A stretch of DNA of 64,000 nt. Origin: Cellvibrio polysaccharolyticus (GTDB lineage Bacteria; Pseudomonadota; Gammaproteobacteria; Pseudomonadales; Cellvibrionaceae). Position 1 is the first letter of the stretch. Each line of letters begins with the position of its first letter. The DNA lies in NCBI RefSeq assembly GCF_015182315.1, contig NZ_PRDL01000001.1, positions 3,286,001 through 3,350,000 of the forward strand, read 5' to 3'. Position numbers and translations under genes: made by a program. The notes beneath the pieces are model-generated. The model worked only from the letters and a program-made list of their open reading frames with translations, was not told where the DNA came from and searched no databases. Of the stretch, positions 62,180 to 64,000 are shown one piece after another.

Positions 62180-64000
62180 TCAGTGGTTCCCACATTGGTA
62201 AGCCGGTGCGCTTTGGGTCGGTAGCAAGCGATGGCGACCAAAAGCCGGGTCATCACTGTACAAACATAAACTTGAGAGCGGCAGCTTTTCAGAGCTGTGA
62301 ATAAACAGGCGGAAACCTGATAAATTTAGCCGCGGGTCGCCTTTAGCCTCCGCAACGTCGGGTCGCTCTACCCGCTCTATACGTGCTTTAATGGATTTTT
62401 TTTGATTGCTCAGAAGTTGCACACTCTCTTCAGAAAACATTCCCCAGCCACGTACTTCAAGCCAGCCGTTTTCTTCTATCACCTGATCAATAAAGCCATC
62501 ATGCTTCAGATCGCTGGCTTCCATACCCGCACTTTCAATAGCGATGATTGTTGCAGGACCAACCACCACTTTCGGCAAGCGAATAACATCGAAACCTGAT
62601 GTCCAGGGTTCACTCACATCCGCAACTTGAATATGAGCATAGCGATTGAAAATATGTCTGAACCGGTTGTCCGACATTTCAGGGAATAACGCCCTGAAAA
62701 AGGGCGACTTTGGCATCATCAGCACATGCGATATGGAAGGCAACCCCAACCCTTGCAAAATAGCACCAGGATAGCCGCCAACAGCCACCCATCCCTTGGG
62801 ATGAGTTTGCCCAAGTTCTTTAAGGTTATTCAGCGCCGGTGATTGTTTTAAAGAAAAGATTGGCTTGGCAGATTGCCCGGGATTGAAAGTGCCCCAGTAA
62901 ATGAGATTGATCAATAAGGCTGTGACCAGTAATACCAGCAATTTCTTTGTGTGATCACCCGCTAACTGTTGACCAGCCAGTACCGCCACAGCGATGAGGA
63001 TAAGCGGAGCAATCAATTCCCACGCTGATTTTTCTCCAATAGGTTGGCCATGTAATACACAGGCTGCACTATAAATACCAACTGAAACTATTAAAAAGAC
63101 AAGGGCTCTTACCAGTGTGAATCGAATATCGCAGACCATCAATGCGTAAATTGCCAGGAAATTTACGGTTAAACCTAATGCCCACATCATGCGTATTCCG
63201 GGCACACGGTCGAGCAGTGTTAAACGAGCCAACCATTCCGGACTGGACACCAGCATCCACAGTGACATAGCAATGATTGTGAATATAAACATTGCTATCA
63301 CGGTTTTTTGAGTCCTTACAAGGGATCGATAATTACCGAAAACTACCGCCATAAGTGGTAGCAAGCTTGTGACAGCTCCCACCTCGCAGATATTCAAAAT
63401 CCAGGCTTCGTTGTTGGAGTGATTGATATAAGGAATAAAGGCCGACAACCATAACAACCAGGAAGCATCCCCGCCAAGCGAAAGCCGCTGTCCAGGATAA
63501 ACAGTTTGCGACATGATCGCGATAGGGTCTTCCAGATAAAGATAAACCACTACCAACGCCGCAATGCCGCCCACACCGAGCCCGACAATAGTTTTAATAT
63601 TTAACAATTTGCGGTTAAAGGCCAGCAGCAACAATAAGGCGAAATAAGCGGTTGAAATGACGATAGGCGGATAGGTATGAGACAACAACCAGGCGGCAGA
63701 GATATAAAAAAAGACGACTATTTTTTTTAAGGATATGGTTTCACACCAGAACACGGCGAGTAACAACCAGGGTGTGAGCGCAATTATTGGCCCAAGTGTT
63801 GTCCACCATACCTGTGTAAAACCACTAAAAAAAAGAACAAGGGAAAATATTCCCGCAACATAGCCGGTTTTTGTCTCCGGAAGTATTTTTTCGGTGAGCT
63901 GCTTCCAACCAAGGATAAAAGCAACCATGATTAAAGCGTGATGCATGGAGAATGCATAAGCTTCATTCATAATCAAAAAGGGCCATAACAGCGGCTTGAA
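62180..64000 (-). CDS. Large polytopic membrane protein with C-terminal GW/RPDVA module (partial at window edge)
   Basis: The frame is open to the end of the window with continuing protein-like sequence (KPLLWPFLIMNEAYAFSMHHA), so the N-terminus is missing; 606 residues are visible. The first two thirds have about nine or ten membrane helices; SMHHALI...VWWTTLGPIIALTPW has the look of GT-C or Gtr-type membrane glycosyltransferases. The C-terminal domain (VRGWGMFSEES, VERPDVAEAKGDPRLNLSGFRLFI, LCLYSDDPAFGRHRL, YQCGNH) is closely related to that of the next gene, which starts at or a few bases beyond its stop. No named family is certain. Confidence 0.75.
   Translation of the reverse strand, partial: FKPLLWPFLIMNEAYAFSMHHALIMVAFILGWKQLTEKILPETKTGYVAGIFSLVLFFSGFTQVWWTTLGPIIALTPWLLLAVFWCETISLKKIVVFFYISAAWLLSHTYPPIVISTAYFALLLLLAFNRKLLNIKTIVGLGVGGIAALVVVYLYLEDPIAIMSQTVYPGQRLSLGGDASWLLWLSAFIPYINHSNNEAWILNICEVGAVTSLLPLMAVVFGNYRSLVRTQKTVIAMFIFTIIAMSLWMLVSSPEWLARLTLLDRVPGIRMMWALGLTVNFLAIYALMVCDIRFTLVRALVFLIVSVGIYSAACVLHGQPIGEKSAWELIAPLILIAVAVLAGQQLAGDHTKKLLVLLVTALLINLIYWGTFNPGQSAKPIFSLKQSPALNNLKELGQTHPKGWVAVGGYPGAILQGLGLPSISHVLMMPKSPFFRALFPEMSDNRFRHIFNRYAHIQVADVSEPWTSGFDVIRLPKVVVGPATIIAIESAGMEASDLKHDGFIDQVIEENGWLEVRGWGMFSEESVQLLSNQKKSIKARIERVERPDVAEAKGDPRLNLSGFRLFIHSSEKLPLSSLCLYSDDPAFGRHRLLPTQSAPAYQCGNH

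Overview
The window looks like chromosome of a free-living gammaproteobacterium, most likely Cellvibrionales/Pseudomonadales (Cellvibrio-like). This rests on protein families: FabV-type enoyl reductase, long-form SAICAR synthase, YdiJ, SelO, DjlA, DUF2789, a complete cbb3 oxidase locus with an ANR/FNR box, and a DUF1080 protein. Species is inferred. No tRNA, rRNA, insertion sequence, phage or CRISPR array was seen.

Layout. 1-1641 (-): start of a nonribosomal peptide synthetase, cut by the window edge. 2062-23656: housekeeping genes on both strands: chemoreceptor, DUF2789, PlsC-type acyltransferase, fabV, MAPEG protein, ydiJ, DUF1080 protein, purC, DUF349 protein, GntR regulator, Pro/Glu-rich protein, djlA, selO, AI-2E-type permease, gloA and a BamA/TamA-like outer-membrane protein. 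23934-33147 (-): ccoNOQP, then ccoGHIS and a TauE/SafE-like protein with a His-rich tail, that is, the oxidase, its assembly factors and copper supply, behind an ANR/FNR box at 33276-33289. 33531-38879: argG, sbcB, beta-carbonic anhydrase, pterin dehydratase, yjdM and a small EamA protein.

38934-58850 (+) is a surface-polysaccharide locus: dTDP-rhamnose genes rmlA, rmlD and rmlC (no rmlB), an ABC exporter (wzm/wzt), two coiled-coil proteins, a WbsX-RgpF fusion, an unrecognised 606-aa protein, an aldolase/CMP-transferase/HAD trio that may make a CMP-activated ulosonic acid, a 905-aa methyltransferase/kinase-like protein and two family-2 glycosyltransferases. The middle (about 43.3-55.8 kb) is visibly AT-richer than its flanks, as expected for an exchanged cassette. 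58884-64000 holds a lipoprotein and, convergent to it, a GtrB-like transferase and two large membrane proteins, suggesting Gtr-type glycan decoration.

The least explained structures are (i) four intergenic palindromic elements (1847-2030, 5337-5479, 11815-11956, 12042-12184) whose stems differ in sequence but stay self-complementary, (ii) a GW/RPDVA/SGF module shared by four polysaccharide-locus proteins, (iii) a WYL/PDV/EGR repeat shared by three others, and (iv) the aldolase-KdsB-HAD trio.
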